64,000 bases of DNA from Caldilineaceae bacterium (GTDB lineage Bacteria > Chloroflexota > Anaerolineae > Caldilineales > Caldilineaceae): the NCBI GenBank assembly GCA_026645575.1, contig JAPKMW010000008.1:1-64000 (forward strand). The letters run 5' to 3'. The notes beneath the pieces are model-generated. The model did no database searches, was not told the origin of the DNA, and saw nothing but the letters and a program-made list of their open reading frames with translations. The position numbers and the translations under genes are program-made. Shown piece after piece: positions 1 to 9,353 of the stretch. Each line of letters begins with the position of its first letter. The stretch's first letter is position 1.

Positions 1-3000
1 GTGGTCAAATTGCTGAAGGCCCCGCCGCGGTTGCCGCCGTAGGGGTAGTAGTAGTTGTTTGCCAACGGGGCGCCGCTTTGGTTGACAAAGCTACTACTCG
101 ACTTCAGGTGATCTTGCAACAGGTAGAAGACGCCGTCGTCGATCCCATACCCACTGCGGCGCATGGCGTTGCCGTCATAGTAGGTGGTCATCTTGTCGGT
201 GTTGCCATTTTCGATGAACTCAAAGACGCCGGCAATGTAGACCGTGGTCACGCCGTCTGCTGTACTCCTGACCCGGTTGCCGTCCGCATCGTAAACAAAG
301 CTCGCCGTCGCCCCGCCGCTGATCGCCGTTAAGCGATTCTCGTAGTCATAAGTGAAGGTGGAAACCGTACCGCCAATGGTACGGCTGGTCTGGTTGCCAT
401 TGGCGTCATAGCTGTACGTGTTGCCAAAGGCGCTAGTCACGGCATGAGGCTTGGCGCCATAAGTGTAACTGTTGCCGTCATAGCTGGTCAGATTGCCGAT
501 GGCGTTGTAGCTATAGCTGTGGTTGTACGTCCCCGTGCCGGCGCCGATGTAGACGCCGCACCCGACATCGCCAGTGAAGGCCGCCGTTAGCCGGTTGAGA
601 TAGTCATACTGGAAGCATTGCTGCTGCCCGCCATTGAGGGCGTCGGTGAGATTGATGACGTTGCCATTGTTGTCATAATTGTAGGTCAACTTCTGCCGAT
701 CATCAAAGGCGGCGTTCTTGCCGGCTTGTAGGGTGCTGAGGCGTAGCGTGTTGGTCTGATAACTCCACTGCCGGGTTAGGCCATTGGGGGTGACATCGTT
801 GACCATTTGCGTCAGTTGCCCCTGGGCATTGTAGGTGGCTGAGGCGATGTACGACACGCCGCTGCCGCTAGCGCCGGTCAATTGACCGACGGCGTTGTAG
901 GTGTAGCTGACGGTTTCGCCCGGCGCGCCGGTGTTGCCGCCCGGATAGGTCATACTTGTGCGCTGGTCAGCTTCGTTGTAGGCGTAGTCGATACGGAAGG
1001 TGCCGCCGCCGGCCACCACCCAGTTCTGTTGGGTGACGCGGTTGCGGTTGTCATAGGTAACGGGGTCAACCTCCACCTGCACCGTGGTGCCGGCGCTGTC
1101 ATAGGCCAGACTCTTGTTCAATAAGCCCTTTTGCCCCGCCGCATCATAGAGATATTCGGCCACCTTGGGGCCGGTGCTGGCTGTATCGCGCCGCTTGCGA
1201 ATCAGACGGTTGAGATCATCATATTCCAGGTAGAGCCACTGGTTGCGCCCATCGCGCTGGCCGGTCAAGTTGCCGACGGCGTCATATTGATATTGCCAAC
1301 TGCCCATGTCGGGGTCGATCATCGTCAGCTTGCGCCCCAACAGGTCATAGGTGATGGTGGTGACGTTATTGGCCGCATCGGTCACGCTGGTCAGGTTGCC
1401 TTGCAGGTCATAGCCATAGCTGGTGTTGTAGACCTGTCCACCGACATTGTATTCTGTCACCTTCGCCAACTGGCCAAAGGCGTTCTGGTCATAATCGGTG
1501 CGATTGCCGCGTGGATCAAAGGTGCGCGTCTGCCAGGCATCGTGAATCGTGGTGGTAGACCAGAGGGTAATCCCCAGGACTGTTTGAACCCGATCCAACC
1601 AGAGGTTGCCCAGCTCATCATATTGTAGGGAGCGATAGTTGGCCACCGTCGCCCAATCGCTAATCGCCACAAAGTTGCTACCGGCGGCGCCGCTCTGCTG
1701 GAAGGGGGCGCTTACGTTGGCCAACTGCCCCCGGTTGTTATACCACTTGGTCACCACGGCGCGGCTGCCATCGGCCATCGGCGTCTGCGTTTGCAAGTCG
1801 CGGCCAAAGCCATCGACATAGGCCCAGTTGTCGAGGTAAGTGCTGCTACCCTTAACACGCAGGGTGCGGCTCTTCACATTGGCCGGGCGGGCGGCGGCGT
1901 CATAGACAAATTCCAGACTGGCAGGGTCGGTCGCTTGGCTTTCGGTGGGCAACCAGACCTTTTGCAGGCGGCCATAGCCATCGTATTGCAGATCGGTCAC
2001 CTTACCGTTCGGATCGGTGATCTGCGTCTGCACGCCCCAAGCCGGATCGTTGATAAAGTTGGTGACATGGTCCAGGTTATTCGTAATATTGACAGGGGGC
2101 CGGTCATTCATCACACTGGTGACATAGCCATAGAAGCTGTGATAGGCGGTGATGGTCCGGTTGCCACGCGCATCGGTGACGACCGTGGGGCGACCAAATG
2201 CATCATAGGTCGTGACTGTTTCGGCACTAATGTCGGTTGGCGTCCGCTGGGCATAGCGCTTCACCTTCGTCAGATTACCTCTGTTACTGGGAAGTGCGCC
2301 ATAGGCTTTACCATCATAGGCATATTGGGTGTAAGCCAGCTCCTGATTGGCGCCGCCACTCCCTGTGCCGGACCAAAGCTTTTCCCACTGCGCTCGGTTG
2401 ACAATCCAGAAATCCTCGTAATAGAGAAAGCTGCGCTCCACATTCCGGTCATCGGTGGTCACTGCCGTGTCGCCGTGCAAAATTTCGCGCGTCACATTGC
2501 CGTAGCTGTCGTAGGTGTACTCGGTGCGGGTCGTTTTGTTCGCCGTACCATAGAGTGTATTTTCGTTCTTTTGCAGACCCACAAAATACGCCCCGTTGAT
2601 GCCGCTGCCGGCATTCAAGGTTGCCGTGAACCAGTTAACACTACGGCTTTTGGCGTTGTTGGTGCTGGTGAGGCGGCGCGTTTCTACCGTTTGGCCGCAC
2701 AACCAGTTTTCATCGGGACGCGTTGAGGCGTCGCTGAGGGTAATGTTAGCCGTGAACCAGCCGCCGGCAACACAGAGATTACCAGAGACGGCGGGCACAT
2801 TGCACGGTTCGAGGTGGCGCACGATGTAGCCGCTCTCCAAGTTCCACCCAATGCCGGTCCAACCGGGCTGGTTGTTTTTATTGCTGGTCATACCATCGAC
2901 ACTGCCGCTGTCATAGGTGAGCGCCACCGCCGACGCCAGTCCGCCCGCGGCCGGTGGCAGCGGCACGGGGTAACCCGTCTGGGCTGAACCGCTGGCCAGG

Positions 3001-3821
3001 CTGACCTGATAATCGCTAAGGTTGGCCAGGGGGGTGGCGGCATAGTTGCCCTGTTGGCTGCTGGCCGACGCGGCCAGAACGTAAAGCTCGTCAGTGACGC
3101 CAGGGGTAGTGACGCCAGGGGTAGTGACGCCAGGGGTAGTGACGCCAGGGGTAGTGATGCCAGGGGTGGCGATGTCATTGGCGGCTCCCCCATTCGTGGC
3201 CAGCGGCAAGTAGAGTTGACTCGTTTGTTGCGGGTCAACGGTTGGTGGTGTCACGGCCGGCATGGCGTCTTCTGCGGCGCTGCCATTAGCATCTTCCCCG
3301 TTCGTGGTCAGCGGCAAGTAGAGTTGACTCGCTTGTTGTGGGTCTACAGTTGATGGCGTTACGGTCGGCAGGGCCTCTTCCGTAGTCGTTGGTGAAACTG
3401 CTACGGTAGCATGCAAATCAATGGCCAACCCCTGGTTGGTTGTGTCATTCGTCGTTGGTGAACCTGCTGCGGTAGCCTGCAAATCAATAATCAACTGCTG
3501 ATTGGTTGTGTCGTTGAAACTGGGTAACAGTTCCCAAGTTTGACAAGGCTCATTGCTGATTTCACCAGCCTGTATCTCTTCGTCGGTCTGTTGCCGCGGT
3601 GGACAGGGATGGACGCGGTACAAGGCCAGCCGATCCTGAAAACTACCACCATAACGCAACGACGAGGTTCCCTCTGCCAACAACCGGTTAAGCAACCCCA
3701 ACAACGGTCTGTGCTGCTCAAAGCCGCTTTCACTATAATCACTAATGCCCAAGTAAATCTGTCGTCGCGTCCGATGGATCAGGACGCGGAGCAGGGGGTG
3801 TAAAGTCGTCTGTCGTTTGTG
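1..3821 (-). CDS. RHS/YD-repeat secreted-type protein, 3' end beyond window, start unclear
   Basis: One open minus-strand frame runs from the left edge to an in-frame TAG at 3822-3824. It encodes about 20 YD/RHS repeats such as NTYSYDANGNQT, YDAFGRPTVV and YDLLGRKLT. An RHS-core-like stretch (YLLQDHLKSS) lies near 100-150, so most of the repeat shell is present and the variable C-terminal tip is outside the window. Upstream of the repeats are a domain with SVDGMTSNKNNQPGW, a VTTPG linker, and two copies of SQLYLPL, a motif seen in exported Chloroflexota proteins. RHS proteins form large shells that often carry a toxic or adhesive tip; which applies here cannot be seen. Anomaly: no ATG precedes codon 3261-3263, no ribosome site precedes the TTG candidates, and no signal peptide is visible. 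The first 70 residues (SGFEQHRPLLGLL to LALYRVHP) read like the C-terminus of another protein. The gene may be a fusion or 5'-truncated. Confidence 0.85.
3096..3170 (-). repeat. 15-bp tandem repeat encoding VTTPG
   Basis: About five head-to-tail copies of a 15-bp unit (gtgacgccaggggta on the plus strand) encode a VTTPG/ITTPG linker inside the RHS protein. They lie between its LYLPL segment and the first repeat domain. The copies are nearly identical, suggesting recent slippage expansion. Confidence 0.85.
3187..3515 (-). repeat. Nested duplications in the N-terminal part of the RHS gene
   Basis: Two diverged copies of a roughly 105-bp unit (near 3187-3290 and 3294-3390) each encode PTVDPQQxSQLYLPLxTNG. 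Next to them, two copies of a 63-bp unit (3389-3451 and 3452-3515) each encode NDTTNQxLxIDLxATxAxSP. The duplications preserve the reading frame. Confidence 0.75.
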
Positions 3822-3824
3822 CTA

Positions 3825-4997
3825 TTAGGCGGACTCCGCCCCGCTACGTGCGGACAGGGGCTTGGGTGTTACCGTCAGCGCCAGCGCCAACACCTCATCC
3901 TCTGCCGTCGCCGGGTCATCGACCACCGTCACATCCGGCTGAATGCCTTGTTGCTGCACCCAATGCCCCGCGGGGGAGAGCCATTTGGCAATGGTCAGGT
4001 GGAGCAGGGCGTGGTCATCCAACGGGATGGTATCTTGGATCGTGCCTTTGCCGCCGGTGGTCGCACCGATGATGGTGGCGCGGCCATGATCGCGCAGGGC
4101 AGCGGCGATCAATTCGGTGGAGGAAAAGCTGCCGCCATCGACGAGGACGGTGAGGGGGAGATCGGCCAGGAAGGCGTTGCCGTCGGCGTGGGTGGTGCGG
4201 CGTTGCCCATCTTTCAACTCGGCGGTGTAGAGATCGCCGGAGCGAATAAAGAAATTGAGAATGGCGGCGGCGTCCACAGTCGAACCGCCGGCGTTGTTAC
4301 GCATATCGAGAATCAACGCGGTCATACCCTGCGCTTGGAGCGCGATCAGTTCCTGCTTTAACGTCTGTGCTACCCCCGTAGGAAAGCTGGGGAGACGGAC
4401 ATAACCGGCGCCGTTTGCCAAGAGACGGCTACGCAGTGGCTCCCGTTCTTCCCGCTGCACCGGCAAGGTCAGCGTCTGCTCGCCTCGCTGCACTGTAAGT
4501 GGCACTGCCGTCCCAATCGGGCCGCGCAACATCATGGCGATTTCATGGCCGCTGGTCAATTCATTGACGGTCAGGCCATCGACGGCGCGAATCATGTCGC
4601 CGATCTGTACGCCGGCCTTCTCCGCTGGTCCATCGGGGCGCAACGCGCTGATCACAAAATGCCCATCTTGATAGTTGTACCAAAGTCCGGGGGCGCCGGT
4701 TTCACCGGCAAAGTCGGCAGCATAGCGTTCCTGCGCCGGGCCGGTATAGAGGGCGGCGTAGCGATCTTCGGTAAAGCGCAACATGCCGCGAATTGCGGCA
4801 TCGGCCAGTTCATCGGCCTGAAATTGGGCGCTGGGATAGGCGCGGGTCAAAAGCAGTTGCCCGGCTTTGGCAATGCGCGCCACTTGGGGGGGCAGTGTGG
4901 CGGGCGCTACGTTGGCGTGTGCTTGCCACCCAATCCCAAACCAAACAGCGCTCAAAAAAAACATCGTCAGCAGCGTTCGCCAATTCGCTTTGAACAT
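3825..4997 (-). CDS. C-terminal processing peptidase, S41 family
   Basis: This is a 390-residue secreted or membrane-anchored serine protease of the CtpA/S41 type. An N-terminal hydrophobic segment (about residues 8-28, ending in QAHAN) acts as signal or anchor. A PDZ domain follows (about 105-180, with AEKAGVQIGDMIRAVDG). The catalytic core contains LILDMRNNAGGS and VDGGSFSSTELIAAAL, with the nucleophilic serine in the latter and the partner lysine in TTGGKGTIQD. Such proteases trim C-termini of exported proteins outside the membrane. AAGGAG lies six bases before the ATG. It lies just upstream of the RHS frame on the same strand (stop at 3825-3827), so the two may be co-transcribed, and it could process an exported neighbour. 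That link is inference. Confidence 0.93.
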   Translation of the reverse strand: MFKANWRTLLTMFFLSAVWFGIGWQAHANVAPATLPPQVARIAKAGQLLLTRAYPSAQFQADELADAAIRGMLRFTEDRYAALYTGPAQERYAADFAGETGAPGLWYNYQDGHFVISALRPDGPAEKAGVQIGDMIRAVDGLTVNELTSGHEIAMMLRGPIGTAVPLTVQRGEQTLTLPVQREEREPLRSRLLANGAGYVRLPSFPTGVAQTLKQELIALQAQGMTALILDMRNNAGGSTVDAAAILNFFIRSGDLYTAELKDGQRRTTHADGNAFLADLPLTVLVDGGSFSSTELIAAALRDHGRATIIGATTGGKGTIQDTIPLDDHALLHLTIAKWLSPAGHWVQQQGIQPDVTVVDDPATAEDEVLALALTVTPKPLSARSGAESA

Positions 4998-5025
4998 GCG
5001 GCTCCTTACCTTTGTGCTTCTGTCT

Positions 5026-5090
5026 TGAAAAAAGAACTGGCAGAATGGGCAGATTGGAGAGGGAAAAATCTGCGCACTCTGCCAGTTCTT
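5026..5090 (-). terminator. Rho-independent terminator
   Basis: Arms AAGAACTGGCAGA (5032-5044) and its exact complement (5078-5090) enclose a second pairing GCAGATT/AATCTGC. Read on the minus strand the stem is followed by TTTTTT. It separates the DVSWSS gene from the protease gene. Confidence 0.8.
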
Positions 5091-5138
5091 TGATTAGCAT
5101 CCTTTGCGATGTTGATAACCGGGTTACGATTCACTGCT

Positions 5139-5432
5139 TTACCGGGTGAACGCTGCGATGTCTGTGTTCCAGCTCACGCTACTCCAACTAACATCACTGC
5201 TCCAACTAACATCACTGCTCCAACTAACATCGCTACTCCAACTAACATCGCTACTCCAACTGACATCGCTACTCCAACTAACATCACTACTCCAACTGAC
5301 ATCTGTACACTGATTTTGCTTACAACCAGTCCAGTTGAGCGAGGCAATCTGTTCCACTTGTTGAAACAGCCCGGAACCATAGAGCATGGCGGCCAGAATA
5401 AGGGTGCTGATCAGGACATAAAGCTTTGTCAT
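5139..5432 (-). CDS. Small secreted DVSWSS-repeat protein, unknown function
   Basis: The product has 97 residues. An N-terminal signal or anchor (MTKLYVLISTLILAAMLYG) is followed by a short linker with a cysteine pair (GCKQNQC) and then seven perfect DVSWSS repeats plus a degenerate VSWNTD copy. A strong ribosome site (AAAAGGAGAC) lies seven bases before the ATG. An intrinsic terminator follows, so it looks like a monocistronic gene, not a chance frame. I recognise no family. A repeated hexapeptide rich in Ser, Asp and Trp could form a surface fibre, a beta-solenoid-like stretch, or a substrate for modification. None of these is shown by the sequence. The opposite-strand frame (PTNIT repeats) has no signal peptide or ribosome site and is taken as a shadow. 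Confidence 0.65.
   Translation of the reverse strand: MTKLYVLISTLILAAMLYGSGLFQQVEQIASLNWTGCKQNQCTDVSWSSDVSWSSDVSWSSDVSWSSDVSWSSDVSWSSDVSWSSVSWNTDIAAFTR
5168..5303 (-). repeat. 18-bp tandem repeat, about 8 copies
   Basis: Near-identical 18-bp units (plus strand actccaactaacatcact, with A/G and C/T variants) encode the DVSWSS array. Variation is mostly at synonymous positions of the minus frame, which supports that frame as the coding one. Confidence 0.85.
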
Positions 5433-5918
5433 ACAAAGTCTCCTTTTGGGTAAGATGGTGATGGTTGAAACCGGTTGGTGCGACCGGCCTTGTCTTTGTG
5501 CCGTTGCGTTGTCTGCGCTTATTCGTTGTAATGGCGTCGGCTAATCTCAGGATAACAACGCCGCGTCTCCCGAACGTCTCCGTTTTTGGCAAGTCGCGTC
5601 TCCGTTTTTGCTCTATCGCGTCTCCGTTTTTGGCAAATGCGTCTTCGTTGAGTGTAAGACGCGTCTCCAGCTATATAATTCTTGTTGCTAGCTAACGATT
5701 TTGTAAATCCTCGTTATTATTTCATCAAATAAGTTTTGAGCAGTGTGCATCTAATGGGCGCCTGCCCGTGCGCACGTCCTAGTGCGCACGCCTTGTCGAT
5801 CAGAATTTGTGTAACAGAACAGTAGAATGGTGGGCGGTGTTGATCGACATTGGTATTCCATCGGCTATGTGATAGAATATTCCGGCATTAATTATTTCAT
5901 TTCAATGGGAGCATTGAT
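5433..5918. other. Intergenic region with short direct repeats
   Basis: No convincing gene is present. The region contains three copies of CGCGTCTCCGTTTTTG or close variants plus a diverged fourth (about 5570-5665), and the self-complementary octamer GTGCGCAC twice, six bases apart (about 5770-5792). It also holds the divergent upstream regions of the DVSWSS gene and the SARP regulator. Confidence 0.6.
5850..5878 (+). promoter_or_regulatory. Possible sigma-70 promoter of the SARP gene
   Basis: TTGGTA (5850-5855) and TAGAAT (5873-5878) are spaced by 17 bases and lie 40 bases before the TTG start at 5919. The match is partial and has no further support. Confidence 0.3.
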
Positions 5919-8900
5919 TTGACCCGTCTCAACCTCTCTTTTCTTGGTTCACCAACGATTCTGCTCAATGGCGCTGAAATTCATATTCGCCGCACCAAGG
6001 TACTTGGCCTGCTGGCCTATCTGGCGATCAATGGCCAGCCCTCGACGCGCGACGCCGTTGCCACCCTCCTCTGGCCCAGCGACGCGCCCAAAGATGCCTA
6101 CACCTATTTACGCCAGACTCTCTGGCATCTGAATAAACTGTTAGGGAAAGAGTGGCTGCTGATTGAAGGGGATCGCATTGGTCTACAGTGGCAGGCTGAG
6201 CCGTGGGTGGATGTGCAGATCTACCAACAAAGGCTGCGCGCCCTGGCCACCCAACCGGAAGAGAACCGGGTGGCCACCATGATCGCCGCTGCTGATCTCT
6301 ACCAAGGTGAGTTGTTGGCCGGCTTTACGATGGATGACAGCCCGGAGTTTGAACAGTGGCAATTGATGGAGCGGGCCGCGTTGCACCATGCCCAAAGCGC
6401 ACTCTTAACCACGCTGGTCGACCACTTACAGCAGGCGCAGAATTACCTGCAAGCCATTGCCTATGGTCGTCAACTCTTGAAACTCGATCCGGCAAATGAA
6501 GCGGCCCACCGCCAGTTGATGACGCTCTATAGTCTGACCGGACAACAAGCACTGGCGTTGCGTCAATATCAGGAATGTGTGCAACTGCTGGCCCAGGAGA
6601 TAGGCGTTCCGCCGGATGAGGCTACCACGGCGCTCCATGCGGCGATTCGCGACAAGCGCCTTCCCTCCTTTACCGCAACAGTGCCGAGCGCGTCCCCGTC
6701 GGCCACAGTGCCGCACTCTCTGTTACCCGCCGCGTCCCCTTCGTCTGCCGTGGGCCATTCGCCAAGTCATATCACCACCATCACCGCGACTGTTGCCCCA
6801 CCACCTCAGCCAGTAACCACGGCAACGACACCGTCAGCCGCTGCTTTGCCAACCCCCATCACCCCTTTTATCGGTCGCGAGCATGAATTGATCCAGATCC
6901 ATACCTTGTTGAATGACCCTGGCTGTCGCCTGCTCACCCTGGTCGGCCCCGGCGGCATTGGTAAAACGCGCCTGGCCTTGGCCGCTGCACAGAAGACTTT
7001 AGATTTTGGCTTTTCGCTTTTCGACTCGCCGGAATCACGAGCAAGCCAAAAGCCAAAAGCCAAAAGCCAAAGCTTCTCCTGGAAGGATCTAAAATTCCCG
7101 GATGGCGTCTTCTTCGTCCCCCTGGCCGATGTGGTGACGGCCGACCGGCTGGCGATGACCATTGCGGGCGTGGTGCAATTTACGCTCTATCGCCGCGATG
7201 AAGAGCCGTTGCAACAATTGGCGCGCTATCTAGCTGATAAGCGGCTCTTGTTGGTTTTGGATAATTTTGAACATCTTGTTACTGGCGCAGCCCAAGTGAC
7301 ACTCCTGTTGGTTCAAGCGCCGGGGGTCAAGATTCTGACTACCTCGCGCGAGCGGCTGAATGTCCAGGGCGAATGGCTGTTGGAAGTGACCGGGTTGCTC
7401 TACGACCAAGATGCGCCTCTCCACCAGATGGCCGACTATAGCGCTGTCCAACTCTTTGTCGAGTGTGCGCGACGGGTGAACAGCGGTTTTGTCTTGGATG
7501 AAGTGAACAAGGGCGCCGTTGCCCGGATCTGTAGCCTGGTCGAAGGTTTGCCACTGGCACTGGAACTGGCGGCCACCTGGTTACGCCATCTGCCCTGCCA
7601 GGAGATTGTGGCCGAATTGGAGCAGAGCCTGACCACGCTCACTGCCACCCAGCGTGATCTGCCGGCCCGCCACCGCAGTGTACGCGCCCTCTTTGATTAC
7701 TCCTGGTCGTTACTCAGCGACGAAGAGCGGGCGGTAATGGAGCGGCTGGCAATCTTTCGCGGCGGCTTTCGGCGCGAGGCAGCCAAAGCTGTGGCCGAGG
7801 CCCCGTTGCCCATCTTGATGGCGCTGGTGGACAAATCCCTGTTGCGCAGCGACAGCGCCGGTCGCTTTAGTATGCATGAGTTGGTGCGTCAGTTTGCTGC
7901 CGAAGGCTTAAACGCCCAGCCCTTTGCTGCGGAAGGGGTCGCCCAGCGCCATTTCAGTTATTACACCACCTGGCTCCAACAACAACGGGGGCAGTTGCAT
8001 CGTAAAGCGCAAAAGCGGGTCTTGGGTGAGATCCTGGCCGAGTTGGAGAATGTACGGGCCGCCTGGCGTCGCGCCCTGCAACAGCAACATCTACCCGCCA
8101 TCACCGCCGCGCTCGACACGCTGGCCGATGTTCATGAATTGTGCGGTTGGTTTCACGAAGGCGAGGCGGTCTTCCAGGAAGCGGTCACAGCCTTCGTCCA
8201 TGCCGACGGTGAGCAACAACAGCGTTTACAAGGGCGTCTACAGGCACGGTTGGGTTTTTTCGCCCAGCGTCTAGCCAAATATAGCAGTGCCCGTCAACTC
8301 TTGCAGGAGACCTATGCCAAACTGCAAGCCTTGGGTGAGCTGGCTGCGACCAGTTACTGTCTGAATTGTCTAGGTGAAATTGCCCGCATTGCCGGCGACT
8401 ATGAAGAAGCCGAGCGCTGTTTAACCGAAAGCATTACCCTTTGTCGCACGCACGGGGATCGCCAACTGTTGAGTCGGGCCTATAATCTTTTGGGCATTGT
8501 TTGTGGTGTGCGTGGGCGTCATGACGAAGCGCAACAACTTTTCCGTGATAGTCTGGCTCTCAGCGAAGCTGCGGAAGACCAACTGGGCATTGCCAAAGCG
8601 CTTAACAACTTGGGCATCATGGCCTACTTTGCCGGCGACTATGATGCTGCCCAGCGTTTCTATCAAGGTAGTCTAAATATCAACCAAGATCTCGGCCACC
8701 AATATGACACGGCCCTGGCGCTGAGCAATCTGGGGTTGGTGGCGCAAAAGCAGGGGCGCTTTGAAGACGCCGTCGCCATCTTTACCGAGAGCATCGCTAT
8801 CCAGCGTAAGATCGGCTACGAATTAGGGGTGGGCCTCTCGTTGCGTAACCTCTGCGCCACCTTGCTGGATCTCGAACAACTCGACGCCGCTGCCACTCAC

Positions 8901-9206
8901 CTGCAAGAAGTGCTACACCTGGCCTACAAAATCCGCAATCCCCCCCTCGGTCTTGCCGGTCTGCTCTGTCTGGCGCAGATCTACCGTCTGCGCGATGATT
9001 GGCCCACTGCCGCCCGCTTTGCGACCCTTGTGCACCAGCACCCCGCTACCGAAGACGAAATTCGCACCAAAGCAGCGGATCTCCTTGTCGCTGCCCAATC
9101 GCATCTCGCCACAGCGCCGCTGGCCGCGGCTGTCAACGCGGCGGAAGAAGCTGATCTATGGCAAGTCGTGGCGAAAGTGATGGACAATTATGTATTATCT
9201 GCGTAA
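5919..9206 (+). CDS. SARP/BTAD-type transcriptional regulator with NB-ARC-like ATPase and TPRs
   Basis: The product has 1095 residues. The N-terminus is an OmpR-like winged helix (LSFLGSPTILLNG, about 1-95), followed by a bacterial transcriptional activator domain (about 100-245, with EQWQLMERAALHHAQ). A Pro/Ser/Thr-rich linker leads to an ATPase with P-loop GPGGIGKTRLAL (about 344) and LLLVLDNFEHL as Walker B. A C-terminal TPR array follows (about 760-1050, with AKALNNLGIMAYFAGDY). These are cytoplasmic signal-integrating activators. The target is not evident; no linked operon lies on the same strand apart from housekeeping genes. The start is TTG, chosen because GGGAG precedes it and the domain begins at once. 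Oddity: an insertion of about 33 residues (DFGFSLFDSPESRASQKPKA region, residues ~360-392) follows the P-loop and is encoded by a palindromic repeat. Confidence 0.9.
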   Translation: MTRLNLSFLGSPTILLNGAEIHIRRTKVLGLLAYLAINGQPSTRDAVATLLWPSDAPKDAYTYLRQTLWHLNKLLGKEWLLIEGDRIGLQWQAEPWVDVQIYQQRLRALATQPEENRVATMIAAADLYQGELLAGFTMDDSPEFEQWQLMERAALHHAQSALLTTLVDHLQQAQNYLQAIAYGRQLLKLDPANEAAHRQLMTLYSLTGQQALALRQYQECVQLLAQEIGVPPDEATTALHAAIRDKRLPSFTATVPSASPSATVPHSLLPAASPSSAVGHSPSHITTITATVAPPPQPVTTATTPSAAALPTPITPFIGREHELIQIHTLLNDPGCRLLTLVGPGGIGKTRLALAAAQKTLDFGFSLFDSPESRASQKPKAKSQSFSWKDLKFPDGVFFVPLADVVTADRLAMTIAGVVQFTLYRRDEEPLQQLARYLADKRLLLVLDNFEHLVTGAAQVTLLLVQAPGVKILTTSRERLNVQGEWLLEVTGLLYDQDAPLHQMADYSAVQLFVECARRVNSGFVLDEVNKGAVARICSLVEGLPLALELAATWLRHLPCQEIVAELEQSLTTLTATQRDLPARHRSVRALFDYSWSLLSDEERAVMERLAIFRGGFRREAAKAVAEAPLPILMALVDKSLLRSDSAGRFSMHELVRQFAAEGLNAQPFAAEGVAQRHFSYYTTWLQQQRGQLHRKAQKRVLGEILAELENVRAAWRRALQQQHLPAITAALDTLADVHELCGWFHEGEAVFQEAVTAFVHADGEQQQRLQGRLQARLGFFAQRLAKYSSARQLLQETYAKLQALGELAATSYCLNCLGEIARIAGDYEEAERCLTESITLCRTHGDRQLLSRAYNLLGIVCGVRGRHDEAQQLFRDSLALSEAAEDQLGIAKALNNLGIMAYFAGDYDAAQRFYQGSLNINQDLGHQYDTALALSNLGLVAQKQGRFEDAVAIFTESIAIQRKIGYELGVGLSLRNLCATLLDLEQLDAAATHLQEVLHLAYKIRNPPLGLAGLLCLAQIYRLRDDWPTAARFATLVHQHPATEDEIRTKAADLLVAAQSHLATAPLAAAVNAAEEADLWQVVAKVMDNYVLSA
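6993..7094 (+). repeat. Palindromic low-complexity element inserted in frame in the SARP gene
   Basis: Four copies of a 7-8 bp AGCCAAA unit (7041-7072) are complementary to TTTTGGCTTTT (7004-7014). Outer matches are TTTAGATTTT on the left and ATCTAAAATT on the right. It is translated in frame between the P-loop helix and FPDGVFFVPLADV, where related ATPases normally have only a few residues. Confidence 0.65.
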
Positions 9207-9281
9207 TCTGCGCAATCTTTGATGAATCACTGCTTTGTAGTAACATGGGCATGAACAAATTTTCGAGTCGGCGCCGGCCCT

Positions 9282-9322
9282 TGTCCGCTCATCGCCGGTC
9301 ACGGACCGGCGATGAGCGGACA
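9282..9322. repeat. Perfect 19-bp palindrome, 3-base loop
   Basis: TGTCCGCTCATCGCCGGTC (9282-9300) pairs perfectly with 9304-9322 around ACG. There is no clear T-run, so a REP-like role or end-of-message hairpin of the SARP gene is possible. Its right arm contains an ATG (9312) in frame with the helicase; initiation inside this hairpin is unlikely. Confidence 0.8.
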
Positions 9323-9353
9323 GCGTAGGGGCGACTTTTTAACGAAACCGATC

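Noticed and set aside
78..2726. Plus-strand frames over the RHS gene, the longest with 311 codons
   Set aside because: They mirror the codon structure of the minus-strand YD repeats and encode no recognisable domain.
3491..3742. 83-codon minus-strand frame as the start of the RHS gene
   Set aside because: It is in a different frame from the RHS repeats and shows no protein-like features.
5168..5303. Possible CRISPR array
   Set aside because: The 18-bp units are contiguous with no unique spacers and encode a peptide repeat.
5109..5453. Plus-strand PTNIT-repeat protein
   Set aside because: It has no ribosome site or signal peptide; the minus-strand DVSWSS frame has both plus a terminator.
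9312..9353. Longer start for the pcrA gene
   Set aside because: The ATG lies in the arm of a perfect 19-bp palindrome and the extra 14 residues are not family-like.
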